This document shows positions 10,501 through 22,500 of a stretch of DNA of 64,000 nt, in pieces. Position numbers and translations under genes: made by a program. Numbering within the stretch: position 1 is the first letter of the stretch; every line of letters starts with the position of its first letter. The notes beneath the pieces are model-generated. The model saw only the letters and a list, made by a program, of their open reading frames with translations, was not told where the DNA came from and made no database searches. The stretch is from Bugula neritina (lineage: Eukaryota > Bryozoa > Gymnolaemata > Cheilostomatida > Bugulidae): positions 6,501,241-6,565,240 of the forward strand of contig OZ037768.1 of assembly GCA_964035545.1 (NCBI GenBank), read 5' to 3'.

Positions 10501-13500
10501 TTGGATTAACTTTGTGTGGAGAGAAAAAAACTGCAAAATCCCACATTCAGTTACGCAGCTAGAATTTTGTGATCAGCATTGTGGATTCACTCCAAAAAAG
10601 CAGCGTGGGTTAGTGCAACAATGCCGTTAAACCACCAGTTAGCTACTAAATCTATTTTACCACTCTTTAAGTTTCAAGCTTGGTCAATATGTGAAGATAC
10701 AGTAACTTAGCAGATATTATGAAAAGTTTTGCCTTGACATGTTTTTTGACGCAAGGAGACTAAGTGCTATATAAAATTGATTTGCTTGCCAAAAGTAGTA
10801 TCTAGGCATTTCTTTTAGCCGTATGTAATGTACACCATTGCAGTAAACACGAGAGCTACTGGGGTGGTGTTCTACTCAATGATATGGTTTAGACACGCTA
10901 AAAGATGATTAGAGTGTCAATATGAATACAAGTTGTTAGCCATTTCAGTCTGCGTAGGATCTGCTACTTGCTAGAAGGAGTGCCAGTCAATCGTATCAGT
11001 GATTGTTTGCATTGAACGCTATTGTTAAGCTTATTGATTTTCTTTTGATATGATATTTTATATAAATCTAATCTTTGTAGAATTGTGCCAACACTGAATG
11101 GAAGTTATGAGCAAGAATTCAAGTATGTATACCTACAGAATATATCATTGATGTTTTATTTTATACGGAATACTGTATTGAATATTCACACCATAGTATC
11201 AAATTACCACTTCATGTTGATTATTAAACAAGAGCCTAGTTACACTCTACACATTGAATATTGAAGTACAGAAACTTTTGCACAAACACTGAACAAAACC
11301 CCACAATCCTATCAGAAACATATAGGTTATATAGACTATCATAATCAAGTTTATCTGTTTTTGCTAGAAAAGTTGTGATTAAAACTATCTATGTGCAATA
11401 CTTTAAAAAGTAGCCATATAAACAGTTGAATCTAGAAAAGTTACAATGCCAATTGATTTTTTTTATTATGTCTAGACTAATGTATTTAGATCGTTGAGCA
11501 TTTTATGAAACTTTGAACCAATTTTCTTCATATCTTAAAACGAGGATCTATTACACCATCTAAAGCTAAATATTTTTGCTCTATATTTTTGTTTTTCATT
11601 TTGTCAAATTCGTGGGACGATTTTACTGTGTATATATATACCTGCTATGACTCTTTAGGGTTCCTGGTCTATACTACTTTCATACACAAAGTGCTACACC
11701 AGAAGAATCTGGAATTTGCGTGGTGCATGTCAATGAAGTCAACAGGTAAATTATTTTTCAGATTAGAATTTATATTACCTACATCTCATTACTATGGTTG
11801 TCATGCTAATTCTATCCTCTAGTTGATCTGTTTTATTATGTAATCATTGATTTTTTAAATGCAGAGAATACAGAGTTGAAGTAAAGGAGAGGAGGTTTGA
11901 GCCAATGATATTGCTGATTGAACAAGGAGACAAAGTATGGTTCAGCTGGACGTCTACCAAAGACTCTCACTGCGTCTATCAGATAACACCACCAGATCCG
12001 GACCATCCGGCAGCGGATGAGTATAGAGCGGTGAGCTGCTGCATACGCTGCCAATAAAAATTCTACTTATGGATTATGTTGAAAAGATTTGATTACATTT
12101 TAAGCCAAAGAACACAGTAATGATTGAACAGTTTTTAGTCATGTCAATAAAATAACTTTGTAAGATATTAGATTCATTTATCTACTAACTTGTTAATAAC
12201 TTAAATGCTGGATTGTGTTATACTAATCATGTTAATATTATAGTTTCATTTACTAACTTAAGATTTTAAATTTGGTTATTTACTAATATCAGTAAAGTTT
12301 CTAATAACTTGAATTTACATTGGCTTGTGTGATGCTTCAGGTGAGAGGTGGGTTCGCATGGCATGAGCCAAGTACGACAGGCCTGGTAGCCCATCAGTTC
12401 ACTCAACCTGGAGTCTACTATTACACTGACAGAGACTTCTCTTATGCTGCTGACTACATGGGCACCATTATAGTCAAACCTAAACAAAGAGAGCACTTTG
12501 TCAATGTGCAGCCTAATGCATACACACCTGGTATGTTCTCTACTTTCTAATTTTGAGAAAAAGCTTAGCTACCCATTATTAAAGTTTAAATTTGTCTGTT
12601 ATAATATAGTGCTGGTTCTTAATTTCAATGCCAGCATTTAGTTACTAGAGGTAATGCACACTCACTAGGATTGTATGTAGTTTGATGAGAAAAAGTTCTT
12701 ATATGAATTGTAACATATTTGTTGTTGACTATAATGCTATTGCTATATTATATTGATGTAGCTATGTTATTTATTTTAATGCTATTGCTATGTATTGGTA
12801 TAGCTATACTAAATGCACAAACTGGAGACAGAATATGGTGGCAATGGACCCCAAAGGAAATGGCGAAAGCTTTTGCCATCCAGCAGCTTGAAAGTTGTTT
12901 AAGTTTATCAGCTAAAGACAATAGAGATCATAAATGTGAAGGTATAGTGGGTTTACTTTAGTTCTTGTAGGTTGAACTGTTGATGAGTTTCTCAGCAGGT
13001 AAAATTCTATTTGTTGAGACTCATCAGTGTTACTGTAAGAACTATGTGGTTAGGATATTTATTATAGAACTCAAATTGATTGGCAATAGTCTAGAAGTAA
13101 CCTCCCAAAAAGTGCTCAAAAAATTGGCTTATTACACTTTACTAGGTGGCCACTCAAAAAAAGTTGTTTTTAGATCAGAATTTTGTGCTGATTCTGAATC
13201 TACAAATTCTAGAATTCTATCTCTACCCAAACTCAAGTTATTGCAAAAAACAAATCGACATCTTAAATGGGTGATAAAAAGAAATGTGGATTGTGCAAAA
13301 TAGTATCCAATTTTAACAAGCTATCTTGAAGAAAAAATATTTGCCTCTTACTTAAAATTCTATGCTGTTACTGAATTTAAAGACTGCAAGACGCTATCTC
13401 AAATTAAAACCAAGTTGCTTATATAAACGTATATGTTTGTTATGAATCGCCATATTGCATGCGGCATATGCATGCAGAATAATTGTATGACCAAGCTATT

Positions 13501-16500
13501 TATACAAAAATAAAAACAAAGTCATGCTGATGTGTGAAAAAACTATATTTATAAAATTATAGCACAAAATAAATCTTGAAATGAATAAATATTGAAACCT
13601 TTTGAGCACAGCCCAAGTGAATCATTTGCTAGTCTGTCAGTAGCCATTAGACATCTGCAAAAATCAACAAGATTCTGTAAAACTATTTAGAGAATCAGAA
13701 GCATGAGAGATGATCAAAATCAAATTGGTTGCAGTAAAATATATAACAAATGTCTAAAAATAGTGCTTCATTATGAAAAAGTATTCTCGCCATCATTGTC
13801 ACTGCCGTCAGTTTCATCAGCTTCTTCTTCCCCAATATAGCGCTTCTTTTCAGACAATCCTTACATTGACGAACATCAGTGCATGCACTGCATTTGAGAC
13901 TTCTGACATCCACATCTTGATACGTTGCAGCTGGTCTTACAGGAGCAGTTTAAACTTTGCAATATACATGTTCAGGTGCGGAAGCTTGAATCATCCACTT
14001 TTTATTTATGCTGCGATGATGCTCAACAGTGCTTTCATAATGTTCTGGGGGTGGTGCATCAATATAGGCTGTTGTCACCTTTCTCTAAATGGCGGCTTGA
14101 TAATCTGCTCTTTTTACGCGAAAATTTAATTCATCTTTTGTTGGAGGCAAACTGTATTGAGTTATTTTAGACGGTGAACAAAATATAGCGTATCGGACAT
14201 CATCTATATTTGAATTTCCTGCTCCATAAAGTTTATAGACAAATTGTTCTACTTCAGCCACTGTAATGGCTGACAGCTTGAAATACTTCCCGGGGTGTTC
14301 AAAGTTTCCCATACATTCGGGATATTTTCCCAAAAGAGAATAGGCTGTGCGCTATCATTTTCCATAAAAAGCACTATAGTCGAATCACAACCTGTTAAAG
14401 CATGAAATCTAGTAAGTGCTGCATACAACTGCAGTCCGGATTTATTTGCTGCAATGTTAATTGATATTCAAATACCTAATATGATTATGGTTTCCTCCCA
14501 GATAGACGCTATTTTTATTTTGTTACCATATATATTAATATTACCTATATAACTGTTGTATTGATTGCTGAATAGCTAATATGCTAATAGCTATAGTAGC
14601 TAACATGAATTATCTAAAATAATATTCTATTATTTTTACGAATTTGTGTGGGACAAAAGGTAGTAATACATTAATAATAGACACTATCTTTAAGTGATAC
14701 TTTTTAACAAAATATCTTTTTAAACAACAGGCAAGATGTATAAAATATACAAAATTAATAAGTTAATTCGGATCAAAGGAATTTATTTATGTGCTAAATA
14801 ACAAGCAATTGATCCAAGTTTATTTAATTATACATATATTTCAATAATATTAAAATAAGTTGCACATGAAAATACATTTTACCAAAATAAATAACTAGCA
14901 TCTAAGTAGGAAATTTAGCCTAGCCTCTATCTGGCATGACACCATGATTACCACACCCGTGAAAAAATATAATTGGTGAGAAGGTAACGTTTTGCAAATA
15001 GCGAGACATCAGTGTCTTGAGATTTGATTATTACACGTGGGCTTATGATGTTCATAAGATATTTTGCATGTAACAAAGTTTGTGTATCTGCTTCCTCATG
15101 ATCTAATTGTAAACATTTGAGTTCTGCTTTCTTAAAAATGCCACCATGTTCAAAAAATTCTAGCTGAATGCAATTTTTTTTGGTATGCAACAACTATAAT
15201 AATAATAATATTGTTCTCTAAAATATGTTTACTCCATGTTTCACACAAAAATGCACCAGTCTCAAACTCAGCTTGTTTTAGTTGCTGATAAGAAATTATT
15301 ATTTTTGTGACAAATGGCACACATGAAAAAAAGTACATATGCCTATGATCTTTGAATAAAGCAGCTCAAGGTCATTTTTCTAATGGGTGGCCTAAATATA
15401 ATCACATATATTTTAAATTATAGGGAAGCTTTAGGGTATTTCTTCTGTAACTATAAGTGAGCTAAATTGACTCTAGAGTCATTATATCAAGATAGTATAA
15501 AAATATGCATTTTAACCAATTTTAACCAATTGCTTATTTATATATAGTTCAGCTTAAATTTATTGGCAAAGCTCAATCATACACATTTAAAATATTATTT
15601 TCCGGAGTCCAGACCAACCTACCCATGCTTCTCATTACTTTTTTGTAAAAATAGTTATTATAATAAAAATCGTGAAGAAAATCATTATCAGACACAGCTT
15701 TACTTATAATTCGGCTTTTTTATAGCTGATCAATAATAATGTTTGCCTTATAACTAGCAAACCCATTCCTTTGCTTGTTTTCGTCCATATAGCCCACTTT
15801 TTTCAGATGTTTTCACAAGGAAATCACTAGAATTAAACTCAGAGAAGTGAAAAATACATCTGTGATTATCTGCAAAAGTTTTTGCTTGTATATATAATAA
15901 ACTAGCTTCAATAATTCCAAGATAATATTTAATGGATTTGGACAAAGTTGTGGGGAAACAACTCCTGTAAAAGTTTAAAGAGCTTTTGTGACTAAGTGGG
16001 TGGACAAAAAAATTTAGAGTTTTTAACACAGAAAAGTGAAAAAAGTATCTATAATTATCAGCAAAATTATTTTGCTTATATAAAATAAATTAGCTTGAAT
16101 AATTCCAAGATATTTAACCGATTCACAAAAACGTTAAGAGAAGACAACTCCTGATTCAATTTAAAAGTTTGAAGCGCTTTTGTGGCTAGCTGGGTGCGCA
16201 GAACAGTCTAGAGTTTTCACAGATTAATTAGAACCCTTCAAACTCTCCATTTCTAAAAAAATTGTGTGGCCACCCCTCGGAGTGTAATGAGTGAAAGATA
16301 ATTGGAGGTTACTTCTAGACTACAAAGCTTTACTGTTGAATGAATTGTGAGTTGAAGAGTTAAAAATAATTTAAACTAATAATTCTGTTAGCAATTTTCA
16401 TAATTGCAATTTTTTTAAAAGTTAAATGTAGGTAAATCATTGCTAAGTATCTTAAATTTAATGTGAGTAACCTAATTTTTTAAGTACCTCTATGTTTTAA

Positions 16501-19500
16501 AATGGAGAATTTAAAATCTCTCCTGTTTGTTTTCTTTGAACAGCCTAAATATTCTGTCATAACATATATATACTAGTTCTGTGTTTCATATATTCTAGGC
16601 AACTGTAAAGGAATGACTCAGAAGCAGATGGTGCAGTTCTGTAAAGCTGGAATGCAGACAACAGTAGTAAACTCTGTGGGGCTTTATCACTATAAGATAC
16701 CAGAAGTTGTGAACCATCTTCCCACTTCCTCTATTGTAGTGCAATCTGGTGCAAGGGTAAGTTAATTCGGTACTATGACACATTTCTTGTTAAATTGTAC
16801 TCCGTTATATTTATGGCATGTATTGTAGAAAATAAAATTGTAGTGTTGAAAATTTTATTATAGTGCATAGCTTTTAGCTTTAAATATCTTTAAAAAAAAT
16901 ATTTTCTTTGCTTTTGTAAGCATTTTGACTTTACATATTGTTACCTATTACTACCATTCCTAAATTTGTAGTGACAATTAAAAAGATTTGCTATTAAAAT
17001 TTGTAGGTTGCTGTATTTTTTGTGTTACTGCACTCAGATCATATCTTATTTAAATGATGACCTGGTAGCAAAATATTCTGCATATTACCACTACTGCAAA
17101 CTGGGGTCATTTTTACAATTCATCAATAAAATTAAAACTTGGAGCTGCTATTTTTCATTATTTATTAGTTTGAAATTGCTAGAGATTGGCAAGCCAACCT
17201 TTTAAGTGTAAGTATACTATAACATTTTTCATCTATTGTAGAATGTCACAGTAAGGGTGGATGACAGTGGGTTCCATCCTCGCTCTATCACTGTCACCCC
17301 CAACAGTCGAGTTTGGTTTATCTGGCAGTCCGCTGAGAAACATCACAATATAAGACAAGTAACCTATCATGGGACTCCAGTCAAAAATGGTTTCTGCAGT
17401 GGGGCACCCAGACAGGCCCCCTCCGCCTTCATGCATCAGTTTAGCACCCCGGGGGTGTTTTATTTTGTCAGGTAAGCAATGATTTATTTCGTTATTTGGT
17501 TAGAATTTAAAAGGTTATTTGAGAATATTTGTCTTATTCACCATAGAATCAGTTTTTTATACAGTTTTCGTGATATTTTCTTTTCAGTAAACTGTGTTTT
17601 TATCATGTTATAGTCTGACAAAGTAATACTCTAATTTCATTTACTACTTGTGATATGCAGGTAAAAAAAGAGAAAATAACAAGAGTATAAAATTATCATA
17701 TGCATAAAGCCAAGTTTATTCTACTTAAAGCTACTATATATACATGTACTGTAGCAAATCGCTGCCGAGACTGTTTGGTGCTGTGGTGGTAGCCACACAA
17801 CCTAAAGTGCACACAGTGGATGTGCGGGGAAGTATCAAACCAGACCCTCTGCTCATACAAGAGAATGATGTAGTTGCCTGGAGCTTCAATGAGCAGAAGA
17901 ACTATGATGTCACGCAGATTCATACGGTGAAGCAGGTCTTGAGTCCACAGAGCAGGATGGTGCCACCCAGGTGAGTAGATGAAGATTACATGTAGCTTAC
18001 CTCACAAGTGTGTCTGCTTATATCTCTTGGTATATTATATTACTATTATGCAATGCAGCTGCCTACGTCTCATTGTTTCAATCAAGAAACTCTAATTGAT
18101 TGATTTAGCTAAACGTTCAATTCACTTGTATTGTTTTACACTACAATAGATTTTAATTTGGTTAGTGTTTAGGGCAGTGTTGTGGAGTATGTCCATTTTT
18201 CCAAGAATTCTAGCTTGTATTTCTTCATTTATAAACATGTAATTGAAACCTATTATGAAAATTTCAGGCTGTTGATGAACCGAACATTTGTTGACTTTGG
18301 AATGTTTCACTTCACCAGCAACTCCATGATTGACAAACGGAATCGAGGCTCTTCCACTTCTCTGGTGGAAGTTGATGATCTCAGAATTAGCAGTGTTATT
18401 GTTGATGAACACAGAGGTATTCTTCAGCTTATTAAATTAGCTAACACTTAATTGCATATATTAACTGTTGTCTATAATTCTCTTGCAGAACTTGTCTGTC
18501 AACTCCTTCTAAATGGTTAAACTACATTTGTTTAGATTGCAAGTGTGTGAGACTAGACTCTAACGGTTTTCACCCAAGAAATGTAACGATAAAGAAAGGC
18601 CAAAGTGTCCTGTGGACATGGAAGAATGAACATGAACAACCTCACAATATTATCCATGTCAACTCTCCCGATAGTGAGGTATGGGTGAATTCATTAAACT
18701 GTGCATTAGAATGTTTTCCATTATAATCCTATTTTGTTTACTTCCAGTTAGATTGTATAGTGACTAATTTATTACAGTATTGTAATATTCATTATGCTAC
18801 TAGATCTTTCATGAGTTTGTTTCTTCAATAATATTTAATAATTTATAGGTTCACATGTTTCCTTTAGCTCTTTATGCCTTTAAATTGAACTAGTAATTAT
18901 TTAAAAATTTTTTTACATAAACCAGTCATTTGTTTGCATTTGTTAGAGTCACGGCAGTGATGGGTTTGTCTACCCATCTCAATCGGTAAGCTTGAAACAT
19001 TTCCGTTTAATGGATACAATATGTTATTCATTTGCACTTTAAATAGTTTGAAAAACATAAGTATGTTTTTTAATTTTTGAAAATGCCTTTTACAGAGATA
19101 GTGCATGTTGTAAAACTATAGCACACTCATATCAATTTCACAAACCTTATCGGGATTTTTCAATTAGCACGCCTTTGATTATTTTGTGAAGCAATTTTGT
19201 TGTCAGCATTCTATTATATTGACTGTTCACTAAGTGCACAATCTTATTTTCTGATACCATCATTTTTGCTAATCTAGCAAAGATGTTGCATGAGCAAGCA
19301 ATATATGCTATTCACTGATTTTAGGCCCCGTTGAGTGTGGTGCATGGTAAGAACGCTTTCAACAGCGGCAAAGTGGTGAAGCACAATTCATACATGTTCA
19401 CTTTTGATGATGATGGGCATTACTGTGTAGCCTCAGAAGGGGCTCCAGGTTACGCTGGCTCTGTAAACGTACTCGGCTCTGGTGAGTATAATTGATGCAT

Positions 19501-22500
19501 AATTATACTTCATTTGTTGGAGTTGTTTCCTCTCCTAATTGGTACTTGAAATTTTGTCTTTTGTGAAATAATGTAGAAATTATGCTATGTAAATAATAAC
19601 TATGCAATATATAAATAGACTGTTTATAGAATGTTAAGTTTTAATGTCTGATTTTCATAATTTTATCATGTTAGACTTGGTGAGATGTAATGAAATTAAT
19701 CTGGAAAAACAAAAGCACTTGTCAACTTCTTCAAATTCTGTGTAACGTAAATATTGCAATATATATGTATAAATAATTTGTTTATTCTAACGTTAATTAT
19801 ATGCTCACATATTAGATGAAGAAAACAATTCAGGTTTGCTTGATGTCATCTTACATCCCTCTAATTTTCTTTTCTCAACTTCACTCACATGTGTCTCCTT
19901 TGATATTAACATTCATCAAGTTAATAACTATATTGCCTTTACCAGGTGAAGGTAACTGTTAATCTGTTTCTGTTTAACTGGAGTTGATATCTTAACACAA
20001 GTCAACAGTTGTTTTTATTCCTCTTGAGTTTTCTGTTTTTAATTCTATCCTATTCTTCTTATGTGTCAGTTTCATATTGGGGTCAATATTGCTTCATATT
20101 TGTCACTGAAGATTTTATCAGCAAGTAATTTTATTTGTAGGCATTAAAACTATTTATATTTTAAATGTGTAATTGCTGCTGTCATTTTATTAAACAATTT
20201 TTAAGTTGCATAAAGCTATATAGAAAATTTCCTTGATTTCATTTTGTAACTTTTGAATTAGGTCGAAGATGGCTTCATGTCTCCAAGACTGAAAATTTAA
20301 TCTTTGATGAACAAGTAATTGTAGATGTTGAATGCAGTCCTACTTGTAGTACATTACAGGAAAACTGTGAAATTATAAGTTTCACAAAGCTCTTAAAAGC
20401 TCCAAGTAGAGTTTCTTAAGATGACAATTCTAGTTATCACAGCAAATCTGTGTATTTTTATATTTATTTCTATGCCTAAAACTTTTTGTTATAGGAAAGC
20501 ATGAGCCATAGCCTCTAGTGACTTAGTAGGCTTAAAGTCTGTCTATATTTTAGTTGGTTTCAAAATAACCGTATTCATATGCTCTTACATAATTATGTCA
20601 TAATGAAATGTATAAGATTTTGTTGTAATAATAAAATTAATAAATCTCAGCTTTATATCAAAATCTTAAGGCATATTTTGAAATGTATATTGTAACGTAG
20701 TATTATTAGTTCATTATATCTCTTTTGTAGCAAGAAAAGTAGAAACTCCGTACATAGATTATGTAGAGCCAATGGGTGGAACAGTTGAGCTCAATCATGT
20801 GGTGGAGATTGAATGCGCCACTGAAGGGGCGGAGATTTACTTTACTATTGATGGAAATACACCTTACCCCTGGCACAAATCATCCAAGGTACATATAATG
20901 TTGTATCTTACTGTAGCTCTAAAAGTAACGGTTATATAATGCATTATTATGATTATTTTGCACATTCACGTTGATTGCTAGACAGGAAAGTGTAAATACT
21001 AGAGGAGTACTTAATTTATTATGATTAAAAACTGGGTTTCTGAAAATTCATTTTTAATTTTAAAAACAAAAGTTTCAAGTCAAGTTATAATTTACGTCCC
21101 ACTTGTATTCTTTACTCAACAGCATTTTTCAATCATCAAGTTTTTCACTAAAGTTTTGGCTATGGGCAACACTGGGCTTTCTCTTATTTACAGTTGTATG
21201 ACCCTAAAGAAGGTGTGATTCTGAAGTATCCAGGATTCTGCTTTGTAAGAGCCTGTGCTCTATATGATGGGATGTTGGATAGTGACCTGTTCACTTCTCG
21301 CAGGTTCTCTGTCAATGAAACGGCTGATACAACAACTACAGAAGAATCTGAGGCTGAAACAGATGCGCCTATTGACATAGTATGCACTAAAAGACTGTAG
21401 ATTCCTTGTTAATATGCTGTACAGCAGCTTATAGTAATATTTTTGTAACAATCATTTTACTCACTAATACATATCCGGCAACAAATAACATTTAAGGTTA
21501 TTTAATCTAGAGTCAAGTTTGATTCTTTAGACTTATCTTCTCTTTAATGGACATATCCATTATGTATTTAGGAAATGAACCAATTATGGCAAGCCTGTAT
21601 TCCAAGAATCAGAGCTGGAAGTATTGATGGTGATGATGGAGAGATGTTCCTTAGTTGGGATGAGTTGAGTGAACGATGCGGGCGGCTAGTTAAAGGCTAT
21701 CGGGTATTTATTTTGTACTATCATAGTTCATAGTCTATTTCAATTTTACCCATAGTAATTACAGCTAAGTAAATAAAAAAAATTATGTGCTGAAAACAAT
21801 AAACTTTTTATAATATTGCCAGGTTTACACGCTAATGAGTCTTTATTAGTTCCAATAGACTGTCAGTGATCAAAGTCTGGAGAAAATGGTGGGGTATCCT
21901 AACTAAGTAACACTAATCTTAAGCTCTAAATGCTGTGAAGCTGCAGGTTTCTCAGGCTATTGAAATAGGATGTTATGGAAGGGCAGTAGTGTGCCCTCGT
22001 GTAACATTTTTTGAGCATTTACAGATGCGATATACACTGAAGAAAAGATTTTCATCATAAGAACTATTGAATTAAACTCACTCTAAATTTTGTGTGCTGT
22101 AGGTACAAACAATGAATTGGGCTATTGTTGAGGATTTTACAAGGAAAATGTTTTATTATATCGATACTCATTATACGAGTATTTATTGAAAATAACTTGC
22201 CATGTTTACATCAGATTTCTAAAAATAAACCATTAGCATCATATATAGTAGATCCGACAAATCTAAACAGAAAAGCCACATAACCTGCTCACCGACAAAA
22301 CTATTTAACTAAATCATGACAATGGTATAATGACTTGTGTGATTCGGCTTTTGACATTTCATGGAACATGTATCACAAACTCTATGGTGAACTATGCAAG
22401 AAAAGAGATTTGTTATCACTGTGGCGTATCACTGTGTCCGCCTTCACTTTGATCGCTGAATTGTGTGCATCGTGGGCTAAACTTTTATTAAATAAAAAGT

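Larger units (their letters stand above)
7577..12530 (+). other. exons 1-9: cupredoxin-like domains 1-3
   Basis: Exons: 7577-7616, 8076-8146, 8952-9005, 9410-9528, 10381-10608, 11081-11122, 11659-11745, 11865-12030, 12341-12530. Each domain has the plastocyanin-type pattern of a GF or RF start, a G-D/N/Q-x-hydrophobic-W strand and a late PGxYYF strand: VSVYEGQVLTFEW with LAGEYTFTS; VKISDNGFDMKIITIDEG with VPGLYYFH; VEVKERRFEPMILLIEQG with QPGVYYYTD. The usual type-1 copper Cys after the last strand is missing in all three. Domain 2 keeps a PHS histidine. These are therefore probably structural, copper-free cupredoxin folds. Confidence 0.75.
13087..16322. mobile_element. decayed TIR-bounded DNA transposon in intron 10
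   Basis: The stretch tagtctagaagtaacctcc at 13087-13105 recurs as its exact reverse complement at 16304-16322. Inside each arm a second matching block follows (ttacact, then ggtggccac at 13145-13153 against gtggccacc at 16266-16274). The terminal TA at both ends fits a TA target-site duplication with TIRs starting GTCTAGAAG. The element is about 3.2 kb and lies wholly inside the intron 12942-16598. It holds minus-strand remains of a gene (separate entry) and a diverged direct duplication near its right end. The superfamily is not assigned: the TA site suggests Tc1/mariner-like integration, but I see no DDE transposase of that type. Confidence 0.65.
12804..19481 (+). other. exons 10-17: cupredoxin-like domains 4-7
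   Basis: Exons: 12804-12941, 16599-16756, 17242-17471, 17755-17970, 18268-18416, 18536-18678, 18947-18985, 19325-19481. Domains 5 and 7 are the most classical: VRVDDSGFHPRSITVTP with TPGVFYFV, and RLDSNGFHPRNVTIKKGQ with LWTWKNEHEQPHNI and FTFDDDGHYCVASEGAPGYA. Domain 7 keeps the His of PHNI and the Cys of YCVAS, but Ser and Tyr stand at the expected second His and Met positions, so a normal blue-copper site is unlikely. Domain 4 is cysteine-rich (LESC, KCEGNCKGM, QFCKAGM). Domain 6 is the most degenerate. The start of exon 15 encodes DCKCVRL. Confidence 0.75.

Noticed and set aside
12980-13303. 107-codon + strand open frame in intron 10
   Set aside because: It runs through the left TIR of the intronic transposon, resembles no family and has no phase-compatible splice sites.
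18489-18535. Alternative acceptor TCTTGCAG just before exon 15
   Set aside because: Using it in the phase left by exon 14 meets a TAA after about 10 codons. The TTTAG at 18531-18535 keeps the frame and the cupredoxin strand.
18897-19106. Minus-strand open frame over exon 16
   Set aside because: It is the shadow of the 39-nt exon 16 and intron on the opposite strand, with no motif.
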